From NCBI GenBank assembly GCA_019694675.1, contig JAIBBK010000022.1, positions 1 to 58,367 of the forward strand: DNA of 58,367 nt. The letters run 5' to 3'. The translations under genes were made by a program, and so were the position numbers. This DNA is from Ignavibacteria bacterium (lineage in GTDB: Bacteria > Bacteroidota > Ignavibacteria > Tepidaquicellales > Tepidaquicellaceae). Positions within the stretch are counted from its first letter, which is position 1; each line of letters opens with the position of its first letter. This document shows, one piece after another, positions 1 through 10,215 of the stretch. A model generated the notes under the pieces. That model did no database searches and was not told where the DNA came from. It saw only the letters and a list, made by a program, of their open reading frames with translations.

Positions 1-73
1 AATGAAAGATGTTATTAGTGTATTCGAAGCTTAGCAATCACAACCGAAAAACCCGATTACGAAATTGCGGCTG

Positions 74-1363
74 TCATATGCCCACTCTTATAACGCCTTC
101 ACCGAATTTTGCCTTGAGCCTGTCAAGCGCTTGGAAGGGCATCGGGTTTGTCTTTTCAAAGAGGCTGAGGTTTACGGTATGCGTATCAAGATGAAGGTCA
201 AACACGCCCATTCCAAATTGCCTGCCTTTCAGCATTGCACTCGGCTTCCGCATTCTTTTGAATATTTCCATTGAGGCCTTGCAGATCTCTCTGTCATCAT
301 TTGTGTACTGACTGAGTTTGAGCGCACCGGAAGTATAAGTGAGATCCTCAAAGCGAAGGGCAAGATAAAGATAGCCGGCAACGAGCTCTTTGTGACGCAT
401 CTTCCTGCAGATGTATTCACCGATGCGGCGTATCTCACTGTGCACGTCATCTCTTTTGTATAGCGGCTCGCTCAGAGTGTGGAAGTGATTGAGCGATTTC
501 TCTTTCCTCTCCTTCCTGAAAATCCCCGATGTGTCTTCACCGCGCGCAAGCCGGCCGAAGACAATCCCGTTTATGCCGAACTCCTTGCGAAGAAGTCCGA
601 ACGGCGCCTTTGAAAGGTCGCCGATCGTCCTTATCCCGTTTACCAACATCCTCAGCTCATTTCTCCTCCCCACACCCCACAGCTTGGAGACCGGCATCGA
701 ATGTATCTTCTCCTCGTTCTCTTTTGTGATCACAGTCATGCCGTCGGGTTTCATCAGCTTGGTGGCGAGTTTGGCAAACGTTTTGTTATATGAGATTCCC
801 ATGGAAGCGGTGAGGTTTTCGAGTTTGCGGATCTCTGACTTTATGCTGTGCGCCAAGCTGACCGCTTCGAAGAAATTCTTCACTACCGGCGAGAGATCAA
901 CAAAGCATTCGTCAATGCTGTACTGCTCGATGCAATCAACAGGAACATACCTCTTCAGCATTTCCTGAAGGGCAGCCATTATGCTTTCATACTTCGGGCC
1001 GTAGCACGGAAGGGAGATCAGCCCGGGACACAGCTTCTTTGCCTCAACAACCGACATGCCCGTCTCCACACCCATTGCCCTCGCTTCATACGATGCCGTC
1101 ATTACGATTCCTCCGTTGCCGCCCGTACCGCCTACGGAGACCGGCTTACCGCGAAGCTTCGGGTTGTCGCGCTGTTCCACCTGCGCGAAGAACGCGTCGA
1201 AGTCTATATGAACGAAGAACTTCCCGACATTCGATCTGAGCCGGAGGTTCATATCCTTCAGATGAGGAAATGAATAAAGCGGCATGATACGCACACGCTT
1301 GTACAGTTTGCTGAAGTCATCGCCCTCACGCGGAATGAAGAAGGTTGAGCTGATCGTTTCCAT
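74..1363 (-). CDS. dinB: DNA polymerase IV (Y-family translesion polymerase)
   Basis: Y-family DNA polymerase that extends past damaged or mismatched bases. The catalytic core is intact: the first metal-binding aspartate is D54 in FFVHIDFDAFFAQVEQ, and the second pair is D151-E152 in YSIDECFVD. The helix-hairpin-helix/thumb and little-finger regions follow, and NLSLF at about residues 398-402 looks like a beta-clamp binding motif. The 429-residue length is slightly long because about 45 residues precede the usual start; initiation at M27 or M38 is possible, but the first ATG keeps an open frame. It is the first of three leftward genes and no SOS partner gene is adjacent. The family call is secure; the exact start is not. 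Confidence 0.93.
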   Translation of the reverse strand: METISSTFFIPREGDDFSKLYKRVRIMPLYSFPHLKDMNLRLRSNVGKFFVHIDFDAFFAQVEQRDNPKLRGKPVSVGGTGGNGGIVMTASYEARAMGVETGMSVVEAKKLCPGLISLPCYGPKYESIMAALQEMLKRYVPVDCIEQYSIDECFVDLSPVVKNFFEAVSLAHSIKSEIRKLENLTASMGISYNKTFAKLATKLMKPDGMTVITKENEEKIHSMPVSKLWGVGRRNELRMLVNGIRTIGDLSKAPFGLLRKEFGINGIVFGRLARGEDTSGIFRKERKEKSLNHFHTLSEPLYKRDDVHSEIRRIGEYICRKMRHKELVAGYLYLALRFEDLTYTSGALKLSQYTNDDREICKASMEIFKRMRKPSAMLKGRQFGMGVFDLHLDTHTVNLSLFEKTNPMPFQALDRLKAKFGEGVIRVGI

Positions 1364-1488
1364 ACCATAACAATATATGGTAAAAATATTTCAGTGGAAA
1401 CGGAGAAATGGGATCCGGCTTACGGATGGTTTGCTGGGTGGGCTTGTGTGAATGCCCGCGACTCCGTGAACCGCGGGCAATGCGGATC

Positions 1489-4400
1489 TTAATGTCCCTC
1501 CATGATGCTGGCTCCCGCACCGGCCTGACGGGTCTTTGCCGGAGTTCCGGAAAGGAGCAGAGTGAGGTATAAATTAGCGAGCTTCTCGAGAACGGAGTTC
1601 TGCTTCAGTCTCTGATGCAGGTTGTCAAAGTCAACCCTGTCAAGATCCTGATCCTGATTGAAACAGGTGAATACAAAGCTTTCTTTTCCCGTTTCGGGAT
1701 CGACATGCCTTTGCAGGCACTGTGCGCAGATCTCCTTCATCATGCACTGCATCGGTGAATTGATACTGCCTATACCCGCATGCTTTCCGAACTTGTCCCT
1801 GAACAAAGTGTGCCTTGCGGCCTTCACCGCATTCATCATTCTGTCACTGCCGATCGTTATTATCCTGCTCACTTCGGAAAAGTCAACAAGAGGTCTGCAC
1901 AGCATGCCGTCCGAATATGCCTTCATCGCTTCAACAATATTTCCCTTGAATGAGCAATCCTGCGGCCGCCTGGGCGTTATGATCTCGCCGGTGTCATTGC
2001 TCCATACCACCTGGTCCGCGCCTGCTTCCACATCATCCATCTTGAATACATCCTTAGAATCCTTGTATCCGGCAAAATACACTACCTTGTTGTTCCTCTT
2101 CTTCAGCGCCGCGGCTATCGAAAACAACACGGCATTACCGAGTCCGCCGCCGGCAAGTATCACGGATTCATTTTCGGGAATCGTGGTCGGTGCGCCGGTG
2201 GGACCCATCAGCACGACCCGCTCTCCAGGTTTCAGGATCTCCGAAAGCCTTGAAGACACTCCCATCTCAAGCACGATCACAGAGAGCAATCCCTTTTCAA
2301 CATCCGTCCACGCTCCGGTCATTGCCATTCCTTCCATCGTCAGCTTTGATCCCCTCTTTGAAGGCGCGGTAAGCTCATAGTTCTGAAGTCTGTAAAACTG
2401 CCCCGGCCTGAACTTGTTCGCCGCAAGCGGAGCATGAATAACAACTTCAACAATTGTCGGTGTGAGTTTCTCAACTCTGTGAACAGTGGCTATGAGAAGG
2501 TCATCAAGATTCTTTACAAGTTCGGAGAACTTCCTTTCCCTTGCAGATACCGACCTCAGATCTCCGGGAAGATCTTTTGTCTCCTCCGCAAACATTCCCG
2601 CCACTATCTCATACCCGTAACGTGCCGAAGCCATTGCCTTTACAACATTTCCGGCAAAGTCGGGATGATTGTCGCCGTAGAATGATACAAACTTTCCGTC
2701 CTTTTCATAGGAAGTGAAGAGGCCTGTTTCGTTTTCCGCCGCTTGCGAAAGCGTGAACTTTCCGTTTCCGTCCTTCTCCAGCTTATGCTCCCTGAAGAAA
2801 TACTTTTTGTCATCGAGTTTGAATGTTCCCGGATGCTCGCGTTCATAGACTATGTTGGGAGATGTTCCTGCCGCAACGAGCACCGTCTTTGCAGGCATCA
2901 CCGTATGGTTTCCTGAGTCGGAGTATTTCGTTCTTCCCGTCTCCGCGTCTTTGACAATGTTCTGCACATCAAACACGAGTTCGCGAACTGCGCCGTTCTC
3001 ATCCGGCGCCGCTTCAACAGGCGAGAGCCCTTCGCGTATGTTTATGCCCTGCTTAAGAGCTTCACGGATCTCTTCATGATTAAGCCGGTATGCGGGAGAG
3101 TCGGTAAGAAGTTTTCTGTAAGCCATAGTCACTCCGCCCCACTTGTTAAGCAGGGGAATGAAGTCCGGTTCGCGTCCTTCTTTGCCCGCAGTTTCCATCT
3201 CCTTCCGTATCTCCTTTCCGTGCGCAATGAATGTTTCCATCACGCTCTTCTCCTCTTCATCGTACATTTTCCAGAAATTCTCTTCACCGAATTCACCGGC
3301 GGTTTCTTCGAACTTCTTCAGCGCCTTCAGTGTCTGCACGGGATAGTATGCAAGTATCTCGGTGGATGCATCTATTGCCGTGAGTCCCCCGCCGATCACA
3401 ATTGCAGGAAGCCTGATCTGAAGATTTGCAAGATTGTCTTCCTTTGCCGCACCGGTAAGCTGAAGAGCCATGAGGAAGTCGGAAGCTTTTCGGATGCCTC
3501 TTATGAGATTGTTCTTCATCCCGATTATGGTCGGCTTGCCCGCGCCTGTTGCAAGCGCAATGTGGTCAAAGCCGAGTTTCCAGGCATCTTCCACGTCAAG
3601 CGTTCCGCCGAACCTTACGCCGTCGTAAAGCCGGAAGTTCTTTCTTCTTGCAATGTTGATGTAAATGGCAGTAAGAAAATTCTTGTCCCACCTTACTGTT
3701 ATCCCGTATTCGGAAACCCCTCCGAAACCCTGAAGCACGCGCTTGTCAAGGTCTTCGCTGATCTCACCGTAAAAAGATCTGACAGGTTCGGGAAGCCGCA
3801 CGTATCCTCTGCTGTCTTTTGTACCGGTGAATTTCTCATGCACTTTCTCGATCTTCAGTCCGTCAATGCCAACAACGCCGAATCCCTCGTTAAGCAGATG
3901 ATGTGTAAGCGTATATCCTGCAGGACCCATTCCCACAACAAGTATGTCCTTTCCGTTGTATGGTTTCTCATGGGGATTTTTGACATTGAGCGGATTCCAT
4001 CTTGTTAGCAGTGAATATATCTCGTACCCGTAAGGAAGTTTGAAGACGTCGGTCAGTACGCTGGTTTCGATCTGCGGTATGTTGACCGGCTCCTGATTCT
4101 GAAAGATGCATGCCTTCATGCAGTCGTTGCATATTCTGTGTCCCGTGCCGGGCACGTTGGGATTGTCTATCACAATAAGCGACAGCGCCGCGATCGGAAA
4201 TCCCTCATCTCTGACAAACTGCATTTCGGAGATCTTCTCGTCAAGCGGGCATCCGTCAAGCTTGATGCCGAGAGGATTGCGTTTTATGTTTCCGGATTTT
4301 TCCCTGTAGCCCTTCGAGCATGAATCCTTGTCCCGGTCATGACAGAACATGCAGTAGTTTGCCTGCTGAGCCACATGCCTTTCATCCATCCGCGGATCCG

Positions 4401-5253
4401 TAAGCCGGAAGCCGTAGCGGTGCACCAGCTTGTCTTTGAATGCATGAAGATATCCTCCGCTGTCTTCCATCTTTACAAGATGTGAGAAGTCCAGTTTTTC
4501 AGGTTCAAAGAAGCCTGCCCACTCCCTGCATTCCGGATCAAGATGCTTCTTCGCAAAAAGCCATTTCAGAAGTTCATCCATGATGGCCCTGATCTTCGCA
4601 AGCTCACTGTGTTCGTGATCATCGGTTTCAGGAAACATATTCTCAGACCGCACTCTTGCAATCACTTTCTCAGTGATCAGCATTGATTCGTCGGGGATCG
4701 TGAAACCGTCGGGCGCAAACTTATCTCCTTCATAAAACCATCTGAGATGCTTCTCCACTTCGGCGAGTTTCATCATCATAGATGCCGTGTATTTCTCTTC
4801 ATCCTTTTCAAAATCAGAGGCTGAGAAGAATTCATCTTTGATCATATCCGCAAACTTCTCAAGATGATCCCATTCCATGTGCGCAAGGTCGTGGCTCTTA
4901 AACTTCTTCAGCACCCTCTTCTGAAATATCTCCTTGTTGAATGCGAGTATGTCGCTTTCATATTCTTTTCTCGAGAGAAATGCCTTTGAATGCTCCTGCA
5001 CGTTGAACAGCTCTGCGAGGAAGTCTGACAGGTTCAATGATGCATTGATGAGGCATTCCGAGATCTCCGTCGCCTGCATTCCTTCGCCTTTGCACAGCCG
5101 GTATTTAACAAAGGCAGTAAATCCAGCGCTGTCCCGTGTCTCATAGAACCTGTCAAAGTCAGAACTCAACTGCCTCAGCCTGAAGCAGTCGAAAAGGTCT
5201 TCAAAAGTATAGCCGAACTTCGGATTGAGTATCGCTGTATGGTTATGGCTCAT
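1489..5253 (-). CDS. large FAD/Fe-S oxidoreductase, fused NfnB(GltD)-like and NfnA(PyrK)-like modules
   Basis: Predicted cytoplasmic NAD(P)H-linked flavoprotein of 1254 residues. An about 300-residue helical N-terminus without recognised motifs is followed by cysteine clusters near 302-312 (CMFCHDRDKDSC) and 373-383 (ICNDCMKACIFQ), placed like the [4Fe-4S] domain of glutamate synthase small subunit/NfnB. A first dinucleotide fold begins near 436 (VVGMGPAGYTL) and a second near 616 (IVIGGGLTAIDAS). The C-terminus resembles a ferredoxin-NADP reductase/PyrK unit: RPGQFYRLQNYE near 946, AGGGLGNAVLFS near 1031, and cysteines in CMMKEICAQC near 1167 plus FTCFNQDQDLD, in the position of the PyrK/NfnA [2Fe-2S] site. 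The order NfnB then NfnA in one chain is unusual. Electron bifurcation is inference; a glutamate-synthase-like or transhydrogenase role is also possible. Confidence 0.8.
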   Translation of the reverse strand: MSHNHTAILNPKFGYTFEDLFDCFRLRQLSSDFDRFYETRDSAGFTAFVKYRLCKGEGMQATEISECLINASLNLSDFLAELFNVQEHSKAFLSRKEYESDILAFNKEIFQKRVLKKFKSHDLAHMEWDHLEKFADMIKDEFFSASDFEKDEEKYTASMMMKLAEVEKHLRWFYEGDKFAPDGFTIPDESMLITEKVIARVRSENMFPETDDHEHSELAKIRAIMDELLKWLFAKKHLDPECREWAGFFEPEKLDFSHLVKMEDSGGYLHAFKDKLVHRYGFRLTDPRMDERHVAQQANYCMFCHDRDKDSCSKGYREKSGNIKRNPLGIKLDGCPLDEKISEMQFVRDEGFPIAALSLIVIDNPNVPGTGHRICNDCMKACIFQNQEPVNIPQIETSVLTDVFKLPYGYEIYSLLTRWNPLNVKNPHEKPYNGKDILVVGMGPAGYTLTHHLLNEGFGVVGIDGLKIEKVHEKFTGTKDSRGYVRLPEPVRSFYGEISEDLDKRVLQGFGGVSEYGITVRWDKNFLTAIYINIARRKNFRLYDGVRFGGTLDVEDAWKLGFDHIALATGAGKPTIIGMKNNLIRGIRKASDFLMALQLTGAAKEDNLANLQIRLPAIVIGGGLTAIDASTEILAYYPVQTLKALKKFEETAGEFGEENFWKMYDEEEKSVMETFIAHGKEIRKEMETAGKEGREPDFIPLLNKWGGVTMAYRKLLTDSPAYRLNHEEIREALKQGINIREGLSPVEAAPDENGAVRELVFDVQNIVKDAETGRTKYSDSGNHTVMPAKTVLVAAGTSPNIVYEREHPGTFKLDDKKYFFREHKLEKDGNGKFTLSQAAENETGLFTSYEKDGKFVSFYGDNHPDFAGNVVKAMASARYGYEIVAGMFAEETKDLPGDLRSVSARERKFSELVKNLDDLLIATVHRVEKLTPTIVEVVIHAPLAANKFRPGQFYRLQNYELTAPSKRGSKLTMEGMAMTGAWTDVEKGLLSVIVLEMGVSSRLSEILKPGERVVLMGPTGAPTTIPENESVILAGGGLGNAVLFSIAAALKKRNNKVVYFAGYKDSKDVFKMDDVEAGADQVVWSNDTGEIITPRRPQDCSFKGNIVEAMKAYSDGMLCRPLVDFSEVSRIITIGSDRMMNAVKAARHTLFRDKFGKHAGIGSINSPMQCMMKEICAQCLQRHVDPETGKESFVFTCFNQDQDLDRVDFDNLHQRLKQNSVLEKLANLYLTLLLSGTPAKTRQAGAGASIMEGH

Positions 5254-5354
5254 GTTTGGGAAAATAAATATAGATGCAATTTACTCTAATTGAGCAATTG
5301 ATAAAATGTAATGAGCAGGTACAGACAGATCTTCAGGATAATGCTGTTCGGCAC

Positions 5355-6686
5355 TCACCCGGCTTTAACCATTGGAGGCATTTTCCATGAACCGTTGAGA
5401 GCTTCCTCCTTAGGCCAGTAAAGGCGAAGCACGCATGTGAACGGCCCTTCCGGAGCGGGAAGCCAGTTCGATTCCAGATCCGGTCCGGGAGATTCCTTCT
5501 GAACGTAAATCGTCAATCCGCCGTCAGGATCTTTCCTGAGTTTCTCCATCATCGGAGAATTTATCAGATATCTGTTTATGGGATTCTTAACAAGAAGGCT
5601 TTCCGGAAGTCTGTACATTGTGAGAGACCAGAATGCATTCACCGGAGGAAGCTTTCCGGGCGCAAAAGTAATCTCATACCTGCCCGCCCCGCTGAGCGGA
5701 GCTTTCCCGCTGTCAATATTGTATGATAAGTATATGGCTTCGTCCTTTGAGTTTCCGTAGATACCAAACACGGCCGCCACCATCCTGTAGAGATAGTTGT
5801 TTTTCAGATACTCGCGCGTTCCAAACAGATCGCCGGAATTTATTTCGCCTTTGTCGTTCATGTCCTTAACTTTCGCCAGTTCCGGAAAAGCATCCGCAAT
5901 TCCCTGTTCATAAGCATTCTTCTCTTCGGCGGGAAGTGACGCAAAGTCAATCTTCATTCCCGGGCCGATGCCGATCTTCGCAAAGCGGTTTCTTAGTTCT
6001 GTTTCTGTTGGATTGACCGGACAGAACTGAAGCTGATAGCTGAGGATGTTAAAGAATTCGGGAGACTTCTTCTGTTCTGTCGCAGACAGCGGCGTGATAA
6101 AATCTATCGGAGCGGCCGGCTCGGGAGCGGGCTTTCTGAGGAAAGAAGAAAGCGGCTGTGCGGAATAGCCCTTCTGAACGCTGATCACATTTCCGAGATC
6201 TTCGGGGCCGAAGAGCTGAGTTCTGTATATCGCAAGTGCGGTCTGAGTTTCACACCTTATTACTTTGTCTATCCCTTCAGGCTTTTCTCCGTTCCAGTCA
6301 GGTCCGGCGATCATGTAACTCCCTTTCTTATTTCCGGTTGACCTGCTTCCTATGTAATCAAAATTGAATGTGTAGGCATCAACAAGCTGAATACTGTAAT
6401 ACCTGCTTTGTTCAATGTCGGGAACATTCAGCACGATCGGCTCTGTGCGCAGGTCAAGCCCTATCATACTGTAAGGAGTGTCGGAGTTGGGGGTCTGAAC
6501 GGCAACATCCTCCGGCGTATAAACCCTGGCTGTACTTGTGAGCACATTCATGGGTGATTTGTACTCCTTATTTGTCTTGTCGGCAAAGTAAGCATAGAGG
6601 ATCCGGTAACTGTCAACTACAGGAAATCCGTAAATGTAAGCTTCCTTTGCGATGGATCTGATCTCTTCGGGCTTCAGTCCGGACAT
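5355..6686 (-). CDS. DUF1254/DUF1214 domain protein
   Basis: 443-residue protein with the two-part layout of the DUF1254-DUF1214 family. The N-terminal part contains AYIYGFPVVDSYRILYAYF and VAVQTPNSDTPYSMIGLDLR, typical of DUF1254. The C-terminal part contains FWSLTMYRLPESLLVKNPINRY and a Pro/Trp-rich ending, typical of DUF1214. There is no signal peptide, although many relatives are exported. The biochemical role of the family is not established and I do not assign one. It is transcribed leftward, 101 bp upstream of the flavoprotein gene, and diverges from the ABC transporter operon across a 318-bp gap. Confidence 0.85.
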   Translation of the reverse strand: MSGLKPEEIRSIAKEAYIYGFPVVDSYRILYAYFADKTNKEYKSPMNVLTSTARVYTPEDVAVQTPNSDTPYSMIGLDLRTEPIVLNVPDIEQSRYYSIQLVDAYTFNFDYIGSRSTGNKKGSYMIAGPDWNGEKPEGIDKVIRCETQTALAIYRTQLFGPEDLGNVISVQKGYSAQPLSSFLRKPAPEPAAPIDFITPLSATEQKKSPEFFNILSYQLQFCPVNPTETELRNRFAKIGIGPGMKIDFASLPAEEKNAYEQGIADAFPELAKVKDMNDKGEINSGDLFGTREYLKNNYLYRMVAAVFGIYGNSKDEAIYLSYNIDSGKAPLSGAGRYEITFAPGKLPPVNAFWSLTMYRLPESLLVKNPINRYLINSPMMEKLRKDPDGGLTIYVQKESPGPDLESNWLPAPEGPFTCVLRLYWPKEEALNGSWKMPPMVKAG

Positions 6687-7004
6687 GATCTGAAAATTTG
6701 ATTTGAGATTAGAATGATTTCGTGATCTAGTATGTGGAGCATTTACGTCAGGTGTGAACGATCACAAAAATAAGTAAGAGCAATGCTACTTACAATTCAT
6801 GGAAAGTGCATGATCAGTTAGTGCGAATAAGGCCTGTCCGGCAGGATGCCCGATGCCAAGCATTGCTCAAGCACAGTTCTCTGATGCGGCATTGAAGGTT
6901 AATTGCTGATGTCAGCCGGGCGGAGGAACTATTTCAATTTCAAATCAATTCTTTCCCTTGTAGTTTAGCTGACAATGTGATTCCATTATAAGAATTTAAT
7001 GTAA
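6687..7004. other. divergent intergenic region, no gene seen
   Basis: This 318-bp gap lies between the leftward DUF1254 gene and the rightward ABC operon, so it should hold both promoters. I see no convincing operator, RNA structure or coding frame. The ATG at 6999 is followed immediately by TAA, so the transporter gene must start at 7005. Confidence 0.5.
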
Positions 7005-7688
7005 ATGATCGGGTTATACGGCGTAAGCAAGAGTTTTACGGAAGGCAGTTCCACACATACAGTAATAAGAGATCTTGATCTCACGATCCGCGAAGGAGAG
7101 ATAGTGATACTCTTCGGAAAGAGCGGTTCCGGCAAATCAACTCTGCTGAATCTTATCAGCGGCATTGACCTCCCGGATGCAGGCAGAGTGCTCATCAGGG
7201 AGAGAGACATTACCACTCTCACAGAGAACGAGAGGACACTCATAAGGAGAGACAATATCGGCTTCATATTCCAGTCATTCAACCTTATCCCCACACTCAC
7301 CGTTAAGGAAAATCTTCAGCTTCCTCTTGAACTTAAAGGAATGAAAGACTCCTCAGAGCGGATAGTATCCATACTCAATGAAGTCGGACTGCCCGACAGG
7401 GCATCAACCTATCCCGACAAACTCTCAGGAGGAGAACAGCAGAGGATTGCCATTGCGCGCGCACTTGTGCATGATCCGGGAATCATACTAGCAGACGAGC
7501 CCACGGGAAATCTTGATTATGATACTGGGCTTGTTATAGTTGACCTTCTTGACAGAGTGGTGAAGCAGAAAGGCAAGACGATGATCATGGTAACTCACAG
7601 CAAGGATGTGATCGGGCTTGCAGACAGAATACTCTCTCTCAGGGAGGGGAAGATAACGGAGCTGAAAACCGATTCAGCAATTGGATAG
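7005..7688 (+). CDS. ABC transporter ATPase, LolD/MacB type (AttE-like)
   Basis: 227-residue ABC ATPase of the MacB/LolD class that powers FtsX-type permeases. It has Walker [16 protein letters not shown] near residue 37, the Q-loop in [14 protein letters not shown], the signature [15 protein letters not shown] and Walker [12 protein letters not shown], with a switch histidine in VTHSKD. It is the first gene of a three-gene operon: its 3' end overlaps the permease start by 8 bp, and the lipoprotein gene overlaps the permease by 4 bp. The context (FtsX permease plus CrtC/AttH-like lipoprotein) matches the att-type export operons known from other bacteria. The substrate is unknown, probably a lipid or lipoprotein at the outer membrane. 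Confidence 0.9.
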   Translation: MIGLYGVSKSFTEGSSTHTVIRDLDLTIREGEIVILFGKSGSGKSTLLNLISGIDLPDAGRVLIRERDITTLTENERTLIRRDNIGFIFQSFNLIPTLTVKENLQLPLELKGMKDSSERIVSILNEVGLPDRASTYPDKLSGGEQQRIAIARALVHDPGIILADEPTGNLDYDTGLVIVDLLDRVVKQKGKTMIMVTHSKDVIGLADRILSLREGKITELKTDSAIG

Positions 7689-10215
7689 CCTGACTAAATC
7701 CGCAGTAAGAAATCTGTTCCGCCATCCGTGGCAGTTCGTACTGTCTGCACTCGGAATTGCAGTCGGCGTTGCTCTGGTAGTTTCCATAGACATTGCGGGG
7801 CACAGCTCATCAAAGGCATTCAGTCTTTCAATGGATGCCGTGGCGGGAAAGGCGACTCATCACATCATCGGAACCTCCGAAGGAATTCCGGATTCGGTTT
7901 ACAGAAATCTCAGGGTTAATGGTGGTTTCCGAAACACAGCGCCGGTGATCGAAACTTATGCAAGCATACCGGGCGCAAACAGGCGGATATTCAAACTTAT
8001 CGGAGTTGATTTCTTCGCAGAGAGGCCTTTCAGGGATTACCTGTCAGACGCAGGCAGTTCCGTTGACGGCGAACTTAAACTTCTTCTTACCAGGCCCAAA
8101 TCTGTAGCTGCATCGGAGCAGAGTCTTAAGGAACTCGGCGTGAGTCCGGGTGATTCGATAGTTGTGCTCATCAACGGAGCAGAGCAGACACTGCACATAT
8201 CGGCATCGCTGAGCGTGAGCGAGTCAAACCGCGCCGCTCTCGAAAACCTTCTGATCACAGATATTGCATCTGCACAGGAACTCGCGGGAAAGCCCGGAAG
8301 AATTGACCTGATAGATGTGAAAGCCGGTGACGACAGGGAACTTCAGAAGCTGAAAGAATTTCTTCCTGCGGATTACGAAATTCAGAAATCGGGAGCGCGC
8401 TCCGAGACTGCAGATCAGATGCTTGAAGCATTCAACATAAACCTGCAGTCGCTCAGCCTGCTTGCGCTCATTGTAGGACTGTTCCTCATCTACAACACAA
8501 TGACATTTTCAGTGGTGAGACGAAAGACCGTCATAGGAACTCTGCGCGCCATCGGAGTCACATCAGGAGGGATCTACAGGATGGTCCTTGCAGAAGCGCT
8601 GGTGATAGGCGCGGCGGGAACCGTTGCAGGTCTTATTGCGGCTTACTTCGTTTCCAAGGTACTCATCACTTTCATCTCGCAGTCCATCAACGATCTGTAC
8701 TATGTTGTTTCGGTAAGGGAGATCCACGTTACTCCGCTTATCATTCTCAAAGGTGCGGGGCTCGGACTTATAGCAACACTGCTCTCATCACTCAAGCCGG
8801 CGCATGAAGCATCCCGCGTTCATCCGAGAGCGGCAATGATGCGCTCAGGACAGGAATCCGATCTGCTTGCAAAGATCCCGAAGTTTGGCATAACCGGCTT
8901 ATTGCTGATGCTTGCAGGCGGGATCATACTGCTGATACCCTCACGAAACATCTGGCTGAGCTACTTCGGCATACTGCCTGTGATAACGGGATTTGCAATG
9001 CTTACGCCGCTTGTGATAACCGGACTTGAGAAGATCTTCTCACCCGCACTCAGATCGATGTTCGGAATTACGGGCAAGATCGCTTCAAGGTCTATGATCC
9101 GGAACATCAGCAGGACGTACATTGCAGTTGCGGCGCTTGCACTTGCGGTGGCGGCAACCGTCGGAGTGGGTACGATGATAAGCAGTTTCAGGGATACCGT
9201 GATCGAATGGCTGGGATCGCGGCTGAATGCGGATATATTTGTCTCCGCGCCGAATCTCATCTCAAGAAGAAATGATGTTGTTCTTCCGGATGAACTTGCC
9301 GATAAGATAAGAGGAGTGAACGGTGTTACCGGAATTAATTTTTACCGCGAACTCGAAATTTATCAGGACGGAAAGAAGATCCATCTCATCTCTTCAGGTG
9401 TGAGCAAAAGAGGTTTCGACGGATTTGAGTTCAAGGACGGGAATCCTGAGGAGATATGGAAGGAGTTTACCGGCGGCGACATAATTGTTTCGGAGCCGTT
9501 CGCGTACAGATATGATCTTGATGCGGGCTCAATGCTGAAGCTGAAGACGGATAAGGGCATGAAGGATTTCAGAGTGGCGGGAGTTTACTATGACTATGCA
9601 TCAGACCAGGGGCTTGTTGCAATTTATCACAACGAGTTCAGGAAACACTGGGATGCAAAAGGACTCTCCGGAATATCTGCATACGCAAGTGACGAAGGCT
9701 CGATAGAGAGAATAAAGAATGATATACAGAATCTTGACACCGGAGGACAAAAGATCCTTGTAAGAGGATACAAGTTCCTGAGGGACACTTCCATAGAAGT
9801 ATTTGACCGGACGTTCCTTGTTGCAAAAGCACTGCAGGCGCTCGCCGTAATAGTTGCATTCGTCGGCATTTTCAGTTCTCTGATGTCTCTTCAGCTTGAA
9901 AGAAAAAAAGAACTCGGAATTCTCCGCGCCAACGGCCTGCTTCCGTCGCAGTTGTTCGGCATCGTAAGCCTGCAAACACTGCTTATGGGTATCACCGCAG
10001 GGATTCTTGCGCTGCCGCTCGGAAATCTTCTTGCCGCCATACTCGTGTACATAATCAACAAGCGCTCGTTCGGCTGGACGATGCAGTTCAGCGCTGTTCC
10101 TTCCATCATGACGGAAGCGCTTATTCTCGCAATTGTCGCGGCGGTGCTGGCAGGAATCTATCCCGGCATAAGGATGTCAAAAACCTCACCTGCTAATGCT
10201 CTGAGAGAAGAATGA
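7681..10215 (+). CDS. FtsX-like ABC permease, fused two-half form
   Basis: 844-residue inner-membrane permease. It has an N-terminal membrane helix (FVLSALGIAVGVALVVSIDI), a periplasmic segment, a first FtsX core with helices around residues 255-380, a central pair of helices near 400-440, a second helix near 475-500 with another periplasmic segment, and a second FtsX core at the C-terminus (LQLERKKELGILRANGL then three helices). The start is TTG at 7681, chosen because it gives the expected cytoplasmic N-terminus and 8-bp coupling to the ATPase. It is probably translated with the ATPase and the following lipoprotein. MacB-like mechanotransmission is family knowledge; the cargo is unknown. 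Confidence 0.88.
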   Translation: MDSLTKSAVRNLFRHPWQFVLSALGIAVGVALVVSIDIAGHSSSKAFSLSMDAVAGKATHHIIGTSEGIPDSVYRNLRVNGGFRNTAPVIETYASIPGANRRIFKLIGVDFFAERPFRDYLSDAGSSVDGELKLLLTRPKSVAASEQSLKELGVSPGDSIVVLINGAEQTLHISASLSVSESNRAALENLLITDIASAQELAGKPGRIDLIDVKAGDDRELQKLKEFLPADYEIQKSGARSETADQMLEAFNINLQSLSLLALIVGLFLIYNTMTFSVVRRKTVIGTLRAIGVTSGGIYRMVLAEALVIGAAGTVAGLIAAYFVSKVLITFISQSINDLYYVVSVREIHVTPLIILKGAGLGLIATLLSSLKPAHEASRVHPRAAMMRSGQESDLLAKIPKFGITGLLLMLAGGIILLIPSRNIWLSYFGILPVITGFAMLTPLVITGLEKIFSPALRSMFGITGKIASRSMIRNISRTYIAVAALALAVAATVGVGTMISSFRDTVIEWLGSRLNADIFVSAPNLISRRNDVVLPDELADKIRGVNGVTGINFYRELEIYQDGKKIHLISSGVSKRGFDGFEFKDGNPEEIWKEFTGGDIIVSEPFAYRYDLDAGSMLKLKTDKGMKDFRVAGVYYDYASDQGLVAIYHNEFRKHWDAKGLSGISAYASDEGSIERIKNDIQNLDTGGQKILVRGYKFLRDTSIEVFDRTFLVAKALQALAVIVAFVGIFSSLMSLQLERKKELGILRANGLLPSQLFGIVSLQTLLMGITAGILALPLGNLLAAILVYIINKRSFGWTMQFSAVPSIMTEALILAIVAAVLAGIYPGIRMSKTSPANALREE

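Noticed and set aside
3076..4008. 310-residue plus-strand frame opposite the large oxidoreductase
   Set aside because: It lies wholly inside a well-supported gene on the other strand and shows no recognisable domain; it mirrors codon bias of that gene.
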